The notes below the pieces were generated by a model. The model saw nothing but the letters and a program-made list of their open reading frames with translations. It did not search any database and was not told where the DNA came from. A program made the translations under genes and the position numbers. A DNA stretch of 64,000 bases from Pseudolysinimonas_A sp039912695 (GTDB taxonomy: Bacteria > Actinomycetota > Actinomycetes > Actinomycetales > Microbacteriaceae). Of the stretch, positions 1-7,999 are shown one piece after another; position 1 is the first letter of the stretch; each line of letters begins with the position of its first letter. The DNA lies in the NCBI RefSeq assembly GCF_039912695.1, contig NZ_JBDSPJ010000024.1, positions 124,001 through 188,000 of the forward strand. The letters run 5' to 3'.

Positions 1-53
1 CCGAAGCCAAAGAGCTGTGGGAAACCCTCGGCAAAGTGGTCAACCCCGCCTGA
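1..53 (+). CDS. 3' end of a small conserved protein, possibly DUF3117
   Basis: Only the last 16 codons are in the window (frame starting at base 3), ending EAKELWETLGKVVNPA and TGA at 51-53. The A-E-A-K-E-L pattern near the C terminus resembles the tail of the short actinobacterial DUF3117 proteins. In mycobacteria a DUF3117 gene lies a few genes from an O-methyltransferase like the next gene, which fits. The identification rests on 16 residues and is tentative. Confidence 0.4.
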   Translation, partial: EAKELWETLGKVVNPA

Positions 54-90
54 GCTTGTGGCGTCGCGCTTCGGGCGATCGCGTCAGTCC

Positions 91-723
91 TTAGTCGGAC
101 AATTTTACTAGCTGCAGCAGGCCGTCTCCGGCTGCGCTCAGCGATGCGATGACGGCGGACGACTCCGAGATCGTCGCCAGCAAGGCACGGTAGTCGGCAA
201 CCGTTTCGTCGCGCGCGGCGGGGTCGGCCACGCGTCCGCGCCAGAGCGCGTGCGCGACCACGACGATGCCGCCGCGTCGAGCAATGCGCAGGCCGTGTTC
301 GACGTAGTCGAGCAGCGATTCGGCGTCGGCGTCGATGAAGATCAGGTCGTACGCGCCGTCGTTCATCCGCGGCAGAACGTCGAGCGCGGTACCCGTGATG
401 AGCCGGATGCGGTTGGCCGGCACATCTGCCTCAGCGAACGCCGTGCGGGCGGCCTGCTGGTGCTCGAACTCGATGTCGATCGACGTGAGAACCGCCAGCG
501 GTGCGCCGCGGAACAGCCACAGCCCGCTCACGCCAGCGCCGGTGCCGATCTCGAGGATCGAGTGGCTCGTGCTCGCGGCGGCGAGGAGGGCTAGTTGTGC
601 GCCCATCGCGGGGCTGATCGCTTCGATACCCAACTCGAGTGAGTGCTGGCGGGCAGTCGAGATGGCCTCAGGCTCGACGACAAACTCTTCGGCGTAACGC
701 CAGCTCGTCTCCTTGTCGGCCAT
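91..723 (-). CDS. Class I SAM-dependent O-methyltransferase (methyltransf_3 family)
   Basis: This 210-aa protein has the fold of soluble O-methyltransferases related to catechol and caffeoyl-CoA O-methyltransferases. The SAM-binding glycine motif EIGTGAG is at residues 58-64, and FIDAD near 129-133 is the usual metal/substrate motif. An acidic SIDIE at about 81-85 would bind the ribose of SAM. The ATG at 723 was chosen because the family starts about 55 residues before motif I and because TACGCT (730-735) lies exactly 6 nt upstream. It is divergent from tatB, as Rv1220c and tatB lie close together in mycobacteria. The substrate cannot be told from sequence. Confidence 0.88.
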   Translation of the reverse strand: MADKETSWRYAEEFVVEPEAISTARQHSLELGIEAISPAMGAQLALLAAASTSHSILEIGTGAGVSGLWLFRGAPLAVLTSIDIEFEHQQAARTAFAEADVPANRIRLITGTALDVLPRMNDGAYDLIFIDADAESLLDYVEHGLRIARRGGIVVVAHALWRGRVADPAARDETVADYRALLATISESSAVIASLSAAGDGLLQLVKLSD

Positions 724-780
724 CGGCTCAGCGTATCGCCGCACCCGGTCGCGCCCAGGCAGCCCCGCTATCCTGAGCCC
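724..780. promoter_or_regulatory. Divergent leaderless promoters of O-methyltransferase and tatB
   Basis: On the minus strand TACGCT at 730-735 precedes the ATG at 723 by 6 nt. On the plus strand TATCCT at 769-774 precedes the GTG at 781 by 6 nt. The two expected -35 regions (about 746-758) overlap, so the promoters probably compete. No Shine-Dalgarno sequence is visible for either gene. Seen in sequence; promoter activity is inferred. Confidence 0.6.
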
Positions 781-1167
781 GTGTCCTTCGGACTGACCTT
801 CGACAAGCTGCTGATCATTTTGGTGATCGCGGTCTTTCTGATCGGTCCCGAACGGTTGCCCGGCTACGCCGCACAACTCGCACGCCTCGTGAAGACGCTC
901 CGGGGTTTCGCGAACGGCGCCCGCGACCGCATGCGCGAAGAGATGGGTCCCGAGTTCGACGAGGTCGACTGGAAAAAACTCGACCCCCGCCAATACGACC
1001 CCCGCCGCATCATCCGCGAGGCCCTCCTCGACGACGACCCCACCGCAAAACCCGTCTCGACAGGCGGCCCCGCCCCCATCCCGGCATATCGCGAAACGGC
1101 CCACGAGCAACGCCTACGCCGCCAAGGCAAAGCCCGCCCCGCCCCCTACGACCCCGAATCCACCTAA
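781..1167 (+). CDS. tatB: Sec-independent protein translocase subunit TatB
   Basis: This 128-aa protein has the TatA/B architecture: one N-terminal membrane segment (about residues 9-21), the hinge motif GPERLP (22-27), then an amphipathic helix and a charged, proline-rich tail. Translated upstream sequence shows no conserved features, and GTG 781 has TATCCT 6 nt upstream, so this start is preferred. TatB recognises twin-arginine signal peptides together with TatC; tatA and tatC are not in the window. The stop codon is followed by a 16-bp tandem duplication of the gene's last bases. Confidence 0.9.
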   Translation: MSFGLTFDKLLIILVIAVFLIGPERLPGYAAQLARLVKTLRGFANGARDRMREEMGPEFDEVDWKKLDPRQYDPRRIIREALLDDDPTAKPVSTGGPAPIPAYRETAHEQRLRRQGKARPAPYDPEST

Positions 1168-1182
1168 CCCCGAATCCACTTA
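1151..1182. repeat. 16-bp tandem duplication across the tatB stop codon
   Basis: ACCCCGAATCCACCTA (1151-1166) is followed directly by ACCCCGAATCCACTTA (1167-1182), with one mismatch. The first copy contains the last codons of tatB and runs up to its TAA (1165-1167). The duplication looks like replication slippage at the 3' end of the gene. Confidence 0.8.
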
Positions 1183-1193
1183 GCCCCCACGGC

Positions 1194-1277
1194 TAACCCG
1201 CACCTGCGTATCACGCGAGCGCCCGCCGTCGTTCGTAACCCGCACCGGCCTATCACGCGAGCGCCCGTCGTCGTCCA
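1194..1277. repeat. 42-bp tandem direct repeat, two copies
   Basis: Two adjacent units (1194-1235 and 1236-1277) share TAACCCGCACC, then TATCACGCGAGCGCCCG, with a few substitutions. They lie between the converging tatB and aldehyde dehydrogenase genes and immediately before a large inverted repeat. No reading frame is supported here. Confidence 0.75.
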
Positions 1278-1280
1278 CGA

Positions 1281-1363
1281 CGCGGGCTGCGAAAGGTTTG
1301 CGCGGGTCGATCGGGGTAGGGGTCCCCGCTCCTTCGGCCCGCGCAAATCTTTCGCAACCCGCG
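1281..1363. repeat. Large imperfect inverted repeat (30-bp arms)
   Basis: The left arm 1281-1310 pairs with the right arm 1334-1363 at 27 of 30 positions; two of the three mismatches would be G-U wobbles in RNA. The 23-nt loop contains GGGGTAGGGGTCCCC. The position between two converging genes suits a bidirectional terminator, but the stem is much longer than usual and has no T run. A small palindromic mobile or REP-like element is the alternative. Confidence 0.75.
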
Positions 1364-1371
1364 CCCCCGAG

Positions 1372-2922
1372 TTACCGAATGTGGAACACGCGCAAACCCT
1401 TGAGGACGAAGGTGATCAACCCAACCATGCCCTTCCACTCTTTCCCCGTGCGGGGCAGTTGCAGAATGCCGGTGGCGTTGGCGATGGTGTGCGATTCGAC
1501 GAAGCGCAGCAGCCCTTCAGGCCCGTTGCGGCGGCCGAGGCCGGAGAGTTTCACCCCACCCATCGGGGCGTCGACGGCGGAGAAGGATGCCCTGTAGCCC
1601 TCGTTGATGTTGACCGATCCGGCGTCGATTCCGGCGGCGACTCGACGTCCGCGGGCGATCGAGCGGGTGAGCACCGACGCGTTGAGCCCGAACTCGGAGT
1701 CGTTGGCGAGGGCGACGGCGTCGTCGGCGTTGTCGACGACGTGGATGGCGACGAGGGCTCCGAAGGTTTCGTCGCGGTCGCACGACATTTCGCTCGTGAC
1801 ATTCGCGAGCACCGTGGGCTCGATGAAGTACGGCCCGATCTCGGGGCGCGGCTTACCGCCGGCCAGTACGGTCGCGCCCTTCTTGACGGCATCCTCGATG
1901 TGGGCGGTGACGCGCGTGAACTGCGCTTCGGTCGCGAGCGAGCCGACATCGGTCGAGTAGTCGAACGCGGTGCCGAGCACGAGCGACGCGGTGCGGGCGG
2001 CAAACGCCGTCGTGAAGGCGTCCGCGACGCCCTTCTCGACATAGATGCGCTCCATCGACACGCACAACTGACCGGATGCCGCAAAGCATCCATAGGCGGC
2101 GTCCGCGGCCGCTTTGACCGGGTTGACGTCGTCGAGCACGATCATCGGGTTCTTACCGCCGAGCTCGAGTGAGACCCCGACGAGTCGGCGCGAGGCCCGT
2201 TCGGCGACGACCTTTCCGGTCGCGGTCGACCCGGTGAAGCACACGTAGTCGGCCACATCGACGACGGCGTTGCCGATGTCGGCTCCGGGGCCGGCCACGA
2301 CCGCCCACAGGTCGGCGGGGACTCCGGCGTCGATGAATGCGCGGCGGGCCATCAGAATCGTGAGCGCACCCTGGTCGTCGGCTTTCTGCACGACGCCGTT
2401 ACCCGCGGCCAGCGCCGGTGCGATGTCCATGATGGCGAGGGCGAACGGGTAGTTCCACGGGGTGATCGCGCCGACGATGCCCTTCGGCTTGAAGATCACT
2501 CGCGTGCTCATCGCGACCGGCAGCCCGGGGCGCCGGCGCTGAGGTGAGAGAACCGGCTTCGCGCGAAGCGCCGCGTACCGGGTGGAGCTTGCCGAGATGG
2601 CGACCTCTTCGAACGCCTGACCGCGCGTCTTTCCGGTCTCGGTCTGCACGGCATCCAGAAGTCGCTCGGTGCGGGCGAGCAGAAGGTCGTGCGCTTTGAG
2701 CAGCACCTTCTTGCGGTGTGCAAAGCCCGCTGCCGCCCAGGCTTTCTGCGCCACCCGAGCTCGGGCCGCGGCGGCTTCGACGTCGGCGACGGTGCTCTGC
2801 GGCAGATCGTGCAGCGGCTTGCCGGTGAACGGTGCGATCACGGTCTTCGGAGTCTTGCCCGAAGCCGTGAGATCCCGGGTCAGCTCTTCGGCGAGCTTCC
2901 GGTCGAGCGGTGATCCCGACAT
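1372..2922 (-). CDS. NAD(P)-dependent aldehyde dehydrogenase, succinate-semialdehyde dehydrogenase type
   Basis: This 516-aa enzyme oxidises an aldehyde to the acid. It has the general-base motif LELGGKNP (Glu253) and the nucleophile in GQLCVS (Cys287), spaced as in the superfamily, plus the PWNYP motif of the cofactor domain. The sequence is closest to the GabD2 / succinic-semialdehyde dehydrogenase branch of actinobacteria; substrate is inferred only. The ATG at 2922 has TAGGCT (2930-2935) 7 nt upstream. It is divergent from the transporter/lyase operon, so it may oxidise the aldehyde that the lyase releases. Confidence 0.85.
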   Translation of the reverse strand: MSGSPLDRKLAEELTRDLTASGKTPKTVIAPFTGKPLHDLPQSTVADVEAAAARARVAQKAWAAAGFAHRKKVLLKAHDLLLARTERLLDAVQTETGKTRGQAFEEVAISASSTRYAALRAKPVLSPQRRRPGLPVAMSTRVIFKPKGIVGAITPWNYPFALAIMDIAPALAAGNGVVQKADDQGALTILMARRAFIDAGVPADLWAVVAGPGADIGNAVVDVADYVCFTGSTATGKVVAERASRRLVGVSLELGGKNPMIVLDDVNPVKAAADAAYGCFAASGQLCVSMERIYVEKGVADAFTTAFAARTASLVLGTAFDYSTDVGSLATEAQFTRVTAHIEDAVKKGATVLAGGKPRPEIGPYFIEPTVLANVTSEMSCDRDETFGALVAIHVVDNADDAVALANDSEFGLNASVLTRSIARGRRVAAGIDAGSVNINEGYRASFSAVDAPMGGVKLSGLGRRNGPEGLLRFVESHTIANATGILQLPRTGKEWKGMVGLITFVLKGLRVFHIR

Positions 2923-2954
2923 GGGATGAAGCCTACTTTCTCTACACTCTCCCC
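2923..2954. promoter_or_regulatory. Back-to-back leaderless promoters, aldehyde dehydrogenase / GPH transporter
   Basis: TAGGCT on the minus strand (2930-2935) serves the dehydrogenase and TACACT on the plus strand (2943-2948) serves the transporter, 6 nt before its ATG. Only 7 bp separate the two -10 boxes, so each promoter's -35 region falls inside the other unit. Simultaneous use is unlikely. Confidence 0.55.
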
Positions 2955-4385
2955 ATGGGGGCTCAACGATCCACACTGCGCCGGGGAACCATCGTCAGGT
3001 ACGCGGTCGGTTCGGTCGGTACCGGGGGATTCGGAACCCTCCCCGGTCTCGTGCTGCTCATCTATATGACCAACACCCTTGGGGTGAACCCGATTTTTGC
3101 GGGGGCGGCATTCACGGTCGCCAAGATTTGGGATGTCATCATCGACCCCTGGATCGGCGCACGCAGCGACCGCAGCCTGGCCCGAACCGGCGCTCGCCGT
3201 CGGTTCATGGTGATCGGGGCGATCTTCCTGCCGGTGTTCTTCATCCTGACTTTCGCCGTGCCGCCGGGACTCCCCCCTCTGGTCTCGGCGGCGTGGGTGC
3301 TCGTTTCGTTCTTGCTCGCGGCCACGGCTTTCAGCCTGTTCCAGGTTCCCTACATCGCGCTCCCGGCCGAACTCGTCGACTCCTACGACGATCGCACCCG
3401 GTTGCTCTCGGCACGGGTGATCGTCTTGACCCTGTCGATTCTTGCCTTCGGCGGCGGGGCGACCGAGATCGTCAACCAGGTCGTAAAGGCTGGGGGCACC
3501 GAGTACCTCGGGTATCTCGTGATGGCCGCGGTGGCCGGCGTGATCTTCCTCGTCGCCTTCCTGATCACCTCAACCGTGGAGCGGAGCGCACGCGGCACGA
3601 AGGTTCCGGCGGTTCCGGTATCGGAACCCTTCGACGGCCTTGATGGCCCCGGCAATTCGGTATTGATGCATTTCCGTCGCGGCTGGTCGGCCGTGCGTGA
3701 CAGCCAGCCCTACCGGGCGCTGCTTTTCACCTTTGTGATGCAAGCGCTGGCGATCGGTCTGATGTTGGCCGGGGCTGCCTTCGTCGCGGCCGAAATCCTC
3801 GGCACCGGAGTCATTTTCTTGTTCCTCTCGTTGATCGCCCCGGCAATCATCGTGACCCCGGTGTGGTCAGTGATCTCACGTCGCATCGGCAAAGAGCGCG
3901 CCTTCCGGATTGCGACCGTAATTTTCGCTCTCGCCGCCCTGTCGTTGCTTCTGCTCATCTGGTTCCCCGGACCGTGGCTCTACCTCCCGGTTGCGGTTGC
4001 CGGCGCCGCGTACGCGGGGCTTCAGTCGCTCCCGCTCGCGATGCTGCCCGACACCGTCGCCTTCGACGCCCAGAAGAACGGACCCGGCCGGGCCGGAACC
4101 TTCAGCGGAGTCTGGACGGCAGGCGAGACCGCTGGCCTCGCGCTCGGCGGCACGATCCTCTCGATCGTGCTCGCGGCGACCGGCTTCATCCCGACCATTG
4201 CCGGCCAGATCGCGGACCAGCCGGCGAGCGCCGTCATCGGGATCGTCATCAGCTTCAGCGTCATCCCGGCCCTGCTGATGCTGGGCAGCCTGATCTCGCT
4301 GGCGCGCTACCCGTTGCGCAGGGCCGATATCGACGCTCTCGTGCGCGATGAGCCCGCGCCGCCGGCCGGGGCACCGGTGCTATGA
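2955..4385 (+). CDS. GPH/MelB-type MFS cation symporter (first copy)
   Basis: This 476-aa protein has about 12 membrane segments and the conserved GPH features: a cytoplasmic DPWIGARSDR-type loop near residue 65 and a TFSGVWTAGET motif in the C-terminal half. The family takes up glycosides, pentosides and hexuronides; its animal members MFSD2A/B move lysolipids and sphingosine-1-phosphate. The ATG at 2955 follows TACACT by 6 nt. The stop overlaps the next start as ATGA. It is a clear paralogue of the transporter at 5847, and the two enclose a PLP lyase. Substrate unknown. Confidence 0.85.
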   Translation: MGAQRSTLRRGTIVRYAVGSVGTGGFGTLPGLVLLIYMTNTLGVNPIFAGAAFTVAKIWDVIIDPWIGARSDRSLARTGARRRFMVIGAIFLPVFFILTFAVPPGLPPLVSAAWVLVSFLLAATAFSLFQVPYIALPAELVDSYDDRTRLLSARVIVLTLSILAFGGGATEIVNQVVKAGGTEYLGYLVMAAVAGVIFLVAFLITSTVERSARGTKVPAVPVSEPFDGLDGPGNSVLMHFRRGWSAVRDSQPYRALLFTFVMQALAIGLMLAGAAFVAAEILGTGVIFLFLSLIAPAIIVTPVWSVISRRIGKERAFRIATVIFALAALSLLLLIWFPGPWLYLPVAVAGAAYAGLQSLPLAMLPDTVAFDAQKNGPGRAGTFSGVWTAGETAGLALGGTILSIVLAATGFIPTIAGQIADQPASAVIGIVISFSVIPALLMLGSLISLARYPLRRADIDALVRDEPAPPAGAPVL

Positions 4386-5836
4386 CTAGGTTCGCTGAAG
4401 ACCCGACCGCGATCCTCGATCGGTTGCGCGAACTGCGCAGCCACGACGCACCGACCCACGGTGGGCACGTGCTCTCCTACGTCTACGACCCGGGGATCGC
4501 CGAACTCGACGAGCTTGCCGCCGACGCCGCGAAGCTGATGCAGCCCGTCAACGGACTCGATCCGACCACCTTCGGCTCGGTTGCGGCACTCGAGCGCGAC
4601 CTGCTCGGCTTCGTGCGCGGACTGCTGCACGGCGACGACTCCGTCGTGGGAACAGTCACAACCGGCGGCACCGAGAGTTGTCTGCTCGCCGTGAAAACGG
4701 CTCGGGATGTCTGGGCGCTCACCCGCTCCGGCACTCCCCGGTTGATCATGCCGGTGACGGCGCATGCGGCGTTTCAGAAGGCCGCCCACTACTTCGGGCT
4801 GACGCTCGACCTCGTCCCCGTGTCTGCTGAGGGTGTCGTGTCGCCCACGGCAATCGCGGAGCGACTGCATTCAGGCGACGGACCGGATGACGTGGCGCTC
4901 GTCGTCGTGTCGGCGCCCTCGTATCCGGTGGCCGCTCTCGACCCGGTTGCCGCTGTTGCCGACCTGACGTCGGCACTCGGGATCGCGCTGCACGTCGACG
5001 CGTGCATCGGCGGCTTGGTGTTGCCGTTCTGGCCGGGCCTCCCCGCCTGGGACTTCGCGGTACCGGGCGTCACGAGCGTGAGCGCCGATCTGCACAAATA
5101 CGGCTACGCCCCGAAGGGCGTCTCGGTGCTGCTGCAGCGCGGCCGCGATCGTCAACGCATGCAGTACTTCGCCACCACCCGCTGGCCCGGCTATCCGGTC
5201 GTCAACTCGACGATGCTGGGCTCCAAGTCGGCCGGCCCGCTCGCGGCGGCCTGGGCCATCACCCACGCCCTGGGCGCCGACGGCTTTCAGCGTCTCGCCG
5301 ATTCCTGCCTCCGGTCAACTCGGGCGATCGTCGAGGCGATCGACGCGATCGAAGGACTTCGCGTGCTGGGGAATCCGGTCGGTCCGCTTCTGGCCGTCGC
5401 GACCGATCCCGACGTCGCCTCCGGAAGCCAAGTCGACCCACATCACTGGGCCGACGCGGCGAGAGGTCTCGGCTTCATCCTTCAACTCCAGCCGGCCAAC
5501 GCTGGTCTGCCGCCGACAACGCATGTGACGATCACCCCGGTCACAGAATCGGTGTTGCCTGACCTCGTCGCCGTGTTGAGGGCGGCCGCAGAATCAACGC
5601 GCGGCATCCCTCATGTTGATGCGGCCCCGCTGCTCGGCAACCTTCCACCCCTGACAGGGCCGCTTGACTCGGACACCGCGGCCGCCATCCTCGAGGGATT
5701 TGGAATCGGCGCCGGCGGAGCCCTCCCCGATGCCCTCGCCCCCCTGCTGGCGATCATTGAGGCAACGCCGCCGCCGCTCGCGGAACGGTTACTCACAGAG
5801 CTCCTCGCGCGGTTGGTCGAGCCCCGTGCCCGATAG
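4382..5836 (+). CDS. PLP-dependent lyase of the sphingosine-1-phosphate lyase / group II decarboxylase family
   Basis: This 484-aa enzyme belongs to fold-type I. The PLP lysine is K239 in SADLHKYGYAPKG, which closely matches the same segment of animal and bacterial sphingosine-1-phosphate lyases. Other shared blocks are TVTTGGTES (phosphate binding), AHAAFQKAAHYFG and LHVDACIGG. S1P lyases cleave phosphorylated long-chain bases to phosphoethanolamine and a fatty aldehyde; relatives decarboxylate amino acids. The C-terminal tail of about 80 residues is not obviously conserved. It is translationally coupled to the upstream transporter, and the aldehyde dehydrogenase opposite suits an aldehyde product. 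True substrate unknown. Confidence 0.85.
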   Translation: MTRFAEDPTAILDRLRELRSHDAPTHGGHVLSYVYDPGIAELDELAADAAKLMQPVNGLDPTTFGSVAALERDLLGFVRGLLHGDDSVVGTVTTGGTESCLLAVKTARDVWALTRSGTPRLIMPVTAHAAFQKAAHYFGLTLDLVPVSAEGVVSPTAIAERLHSGDGPDDVALVVVSAPSYPVAALDPVAAVADLTSALGIALHVDACIGGLVLPFWPGLPAWDFAVPGVTSVSADLHKYGYAPKGVSVLLQRGRDRQRMQYFATTRWPGYPVVNSTMLGSKSAGPLAAAWAITHALGADGFQRLADSCLRSTRAIVEAIDAIEGLRVLGNPVGPLLAVATDPDVASGSQVDPHHWADAARGLGFILQLQPANAGLPPTTHVTITPVTESVLPDLVAVLRAAAESTRGIPHVDAAPLLGNLPPLTGPLDSDTAAAILEGFGIGAGGALPDALAPLLAIIEATPPPLAERLLTELLARLVEPRAR

Positions 5837-5846
5837 CATCGGCCAC

Positions 5847-7328
5847 GTGAGACCTGTCCCACCTGGAGCCACCCGGCGTACCCGCGACCTGAGCCTCGGC
5901 GTCATGGCGCGGTATGCGACCGGCGAGTTCGTGACGAGCGGTTTCGCCGCACTGCCGGGCCTGGTGCTCGTCTTCTACTTGACCGACACCCTCGCGGTGC
6001 CGGCATTGCTCGCCGGCGTGGTCGTGACCGCGGCGAAGGTCTGGGACATCATCATCGACCCGATCATCGGCGCGTACAGCGACCGGGAGTTCGCAGCTAC
6101 AGGGTCTCGCCGACGCCTGATGACGCTCGCGGCGGTCCTGCTGCCGGTCTTCTTCATTCTGACGTTTGCGGTGCCGCCGGGCACCAACCCATTGATTGCC
6201 TCAGCCTGGGTGTTCGTGGCATTCGTGCTGGCGGCGACCGGATTCTCGTTCTTCCAGGTGCCGTTCAACGTGCTGCCCGCCGAGTTGGTCTCGGGCTACG
6301 ACGCCCGTTCCCGTCTGCTCTCGGCGCGCGTCGTTGTGCTGACCGCCGCGATCCTGCTCTACGGCGGTGGCGGTCCGGCGCTGCGCTCGCTCGGCGTGGA
6401 CATCTTCGGCACCGACTTCGCTGGTTACTTGACCATGGCGGTCGGATCGTCGGTGATCTTTGTCGTCGCGATTCTGATCACCTCGTCGGTTGAGAAAGCT
6501 GCGCGCGGCAAGGCTGTTGCGTTGCCCGCCCCGGTCTCGCGCGCATTCACCGAGCTCGCTCCGCCGCGCGACTCTATCGCCGTGCAGGCACGTCGCGGGC
6601 TCCGGATGCTGCGCTCGAGTCAGCCGTTCCGGGCGCTGCTGGGGACCTTCTTCACCCAGGCCCTCGCGACGGGCGGCATGCTCGCCGGGACGCAGTACAT
6701 CGCCACCTGGGTGCTGCACGACACCGATGCTGTGACGACCCTGTTCATCGCGCTCATCCTGCCGGCGATCATTGCCGCACCGCTCTGGGGCGTCGCGGCT
6801 CGGCGCTTTGGCAAGGAGCGCACCTATGTCGCCGCGACGACCTTGTTTGGCGCCGCCGCGCTCTCACTCTTCGCCCTGCTGATCGTGCCGGGGTACTGGA
6901 TGGTCGTACCGATCGGTCTCGTCGGGATCGCGTACGCCGGGCTTCAGGCGCTGCCGCTTTCGATGCTGCCCGATGTGATTGCGCACGACGCACGCACGAA
7001 CGGACCCGGACGCGGTGGTTCATTCAGCGGGATGTGGACGGCCGGTGAGACGACCGGTCTCGCGTTCGGCACCACAATCCTCGCGGTCATGCTCGCCATC
7101 TCTGGCTACCTTGAGTCGTCGTCCGCAGTGACAGTGCAGGCTCAGCCGCCGTCGGCGATCTTCGGGATCATCCTCAGCTTCAGTGTCATCCCGGCATCTC
7201 TGATGGCGATCAGCCTGATTCCGTTTGGTCGGTATCCGCTGCGCAAGAAGGATGTCGACCTCGACGTTGCGTCCGATTCGTCGATGGCGCCACCGGCCGG
7301 CCCGACGATGCCTCCGCCCGTCGCCTGA
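5847..7328 (+). CDS. GPH/MelB-type MFS cation symporter (second copy)
   Basis: This 493-aa paralogue of the protein at 2955 shares DPIIGAYSDRE, VPPGTNPLI, SFFQVPFN and the GMWTAGETTG motif, with about 12 membrane segments. GTG 5847 was chosen because the family homology begins soon after it and TAGCAT (5834-5839, overlapping the previous stop) lies 7 nt upstream. The stop lies 2 bp from the stop of the converging tetR gene. Keeping two divergent copies in one operon suggests related but different substrates, or import and export of one substrate. Confidence 0.85.
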   Translation: MRPVPPGATRRTRDLSLGVMARYATGEFVTSGFAALPGLVLVFYLTDTLAVPALLAGVVVTAAKVWDIIIDPIIGAYSDREFAATGSRRRLMTLAAVLLPVFFILTFAVPPGTNPLIASAWVFVAFVLAATGFSFFQVPFNVLPAELVSGYDARSRLLSARVVVLTAAILLYGGGGPALRSLGVDIFGTDFAGYLTMAVGSSVIFVVAILITSSVEKAARGKAVALPAPVSRAFTELAPPRDSIAVQARRGLRMLRSSQPFRALLGTFFTQALATGGMLAGTQYIATWVLHDTDAVTTLFIALILPAIIAAPLWGVAARRFGKERTYVAATTLFGAAALSLFALLIVPGYWMVVPIGLVGIAYAGLQALPLSMLPDVIAHDARTNGPGRGGSFSGMWTAGETTGLAFGTTILAVMLAISGYLESSSAVTVQAQPPSAIFGIILSFSVIPASLMAISLIPFGRYPLRKKDVDLDVASDSSMAPPAGPTMPPPVA

Positions 7329-7330
7329 AC

Positions 7331-7906
7331 TCAGGTGGCGGTCGACGCCGCAAACTCGGAGCCGAAGAGGTCGAGGGTCTCGTCGATCAGTTCTGACAGG
7401 GATCGGGTTTCGCCGGTGGCGAGCCAGCGGTCGTAGGCGAATCCGAACAGGGTCGAGCCGATCTTTGCGGCGACGTCGGCGACTCGTCCGTCGGTTCCTC
7501 GTTGCCGAAATCCCGCGACCATCGCTGCCGACATCACCGACAGTTTCCGCAGGTACCGTTCGCGCAGACTGTCGTCCGATTGGATGATCAACAGTCGGGC
7601 GCGGAGTTGATCGCGTCGCGGCTCATAGTCCGACACCAGCCCACGAAGGCCTCCACCAATGACCTCGATTGTCGGAGTGGAGAGGGGCGCGACGGCGAGA
7701 AGCCCGGTGATCGCGAGCGGGATCTCGTCTTCGTCGGCGAACAGAACGTCGCGCTTATCGGCGAAATGCCGAAAGAAGGTGCGGGTCGTGAGTCCGGCCC
7801 GGGCGGTGATCTGCGGAACCGTCGTCGCCGCGAAGCCGCCCTCAGTGAATAGCTCCAGGGCGGCATCCGCTATCCGGTCCCGTGCACCCGGTTCCCAACG
7901 TCCCAT
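7331..7906 (-). CDS. TetR/AcrR-family transcriptional repressor
   Basis: This 191-aa protein has a TetR helix-turn-helix in residues 8-55 (IADAALELF, then FAATTVPQITARAGLTTRTF and FRHFADK) followed by a helical ligand-binding region. The ATG at 7906 has TACGAT (7913-7918) 6 nt upstream. Two identical-arm palindromes lie at 7921-7941 and 7954-7974, across the promoter, so it very probably represses itself. Its 3' end meets the end of the transporter/lyase operon, which is the natural second target, although no third operator copy was found there. Confidence 0.88.
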   Translation of the reverse strand: MGRWEPGARDRIADAALELFTEGGFAATTVPQITARAGLTTRTFFRHFADKRDVLFADEDEIPLAITGLLAVAPLSTPTIEVIGGGLRGLVSDYEPRRDQLRARLLIIQSDDSLRERYLRKLSVMSAAMVAGFRQRGTDGRVADVAAKIGSTLFGFAYDRWLATGETRSLSELIDETLDLFGSEFAASTAT

Positions 7907-7920
7907 CCGGGAATCGTACG

Positions 7921-7941
7921 TGATGACACGTCATGTCATCA
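7921..7941. promoter_or_regulatory. TetR operator, site 1
   Basis: A perfect 8-bp inverted repeat, TGATGACA-N5-TGTCATCA, lies just upstream of the tetR -10 box (7913-7918), in the -35/spacer region. Binding here would block RNA polymerase. Confidence 0.75.
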
Positions 7942-7953
7942 ACACTGAGGAAG

Positions 7954-7974
7954 TGATGACATCCCGTGTCATCG
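7954..7974. promoter_or_regulatory. TetR operator, site 2
   Basis: TGATGACA-N5-TGTCATCG repeats the arms of site 1 with a different spacer. The two sites are 33 bp apart, about three helical turns, so two dimers could bind the same face of the DNA. Confidence 0.72.
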
Positions 7975-7999
7975 GGTCGATGGTGAAGGCCGCGATGCG

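Noticed and set aside
1168..1371. Small ORFs of about 60 codons within the repeat region
   Set aside because: They arise from the GC-rich repeats, have no start context and no conserved character.
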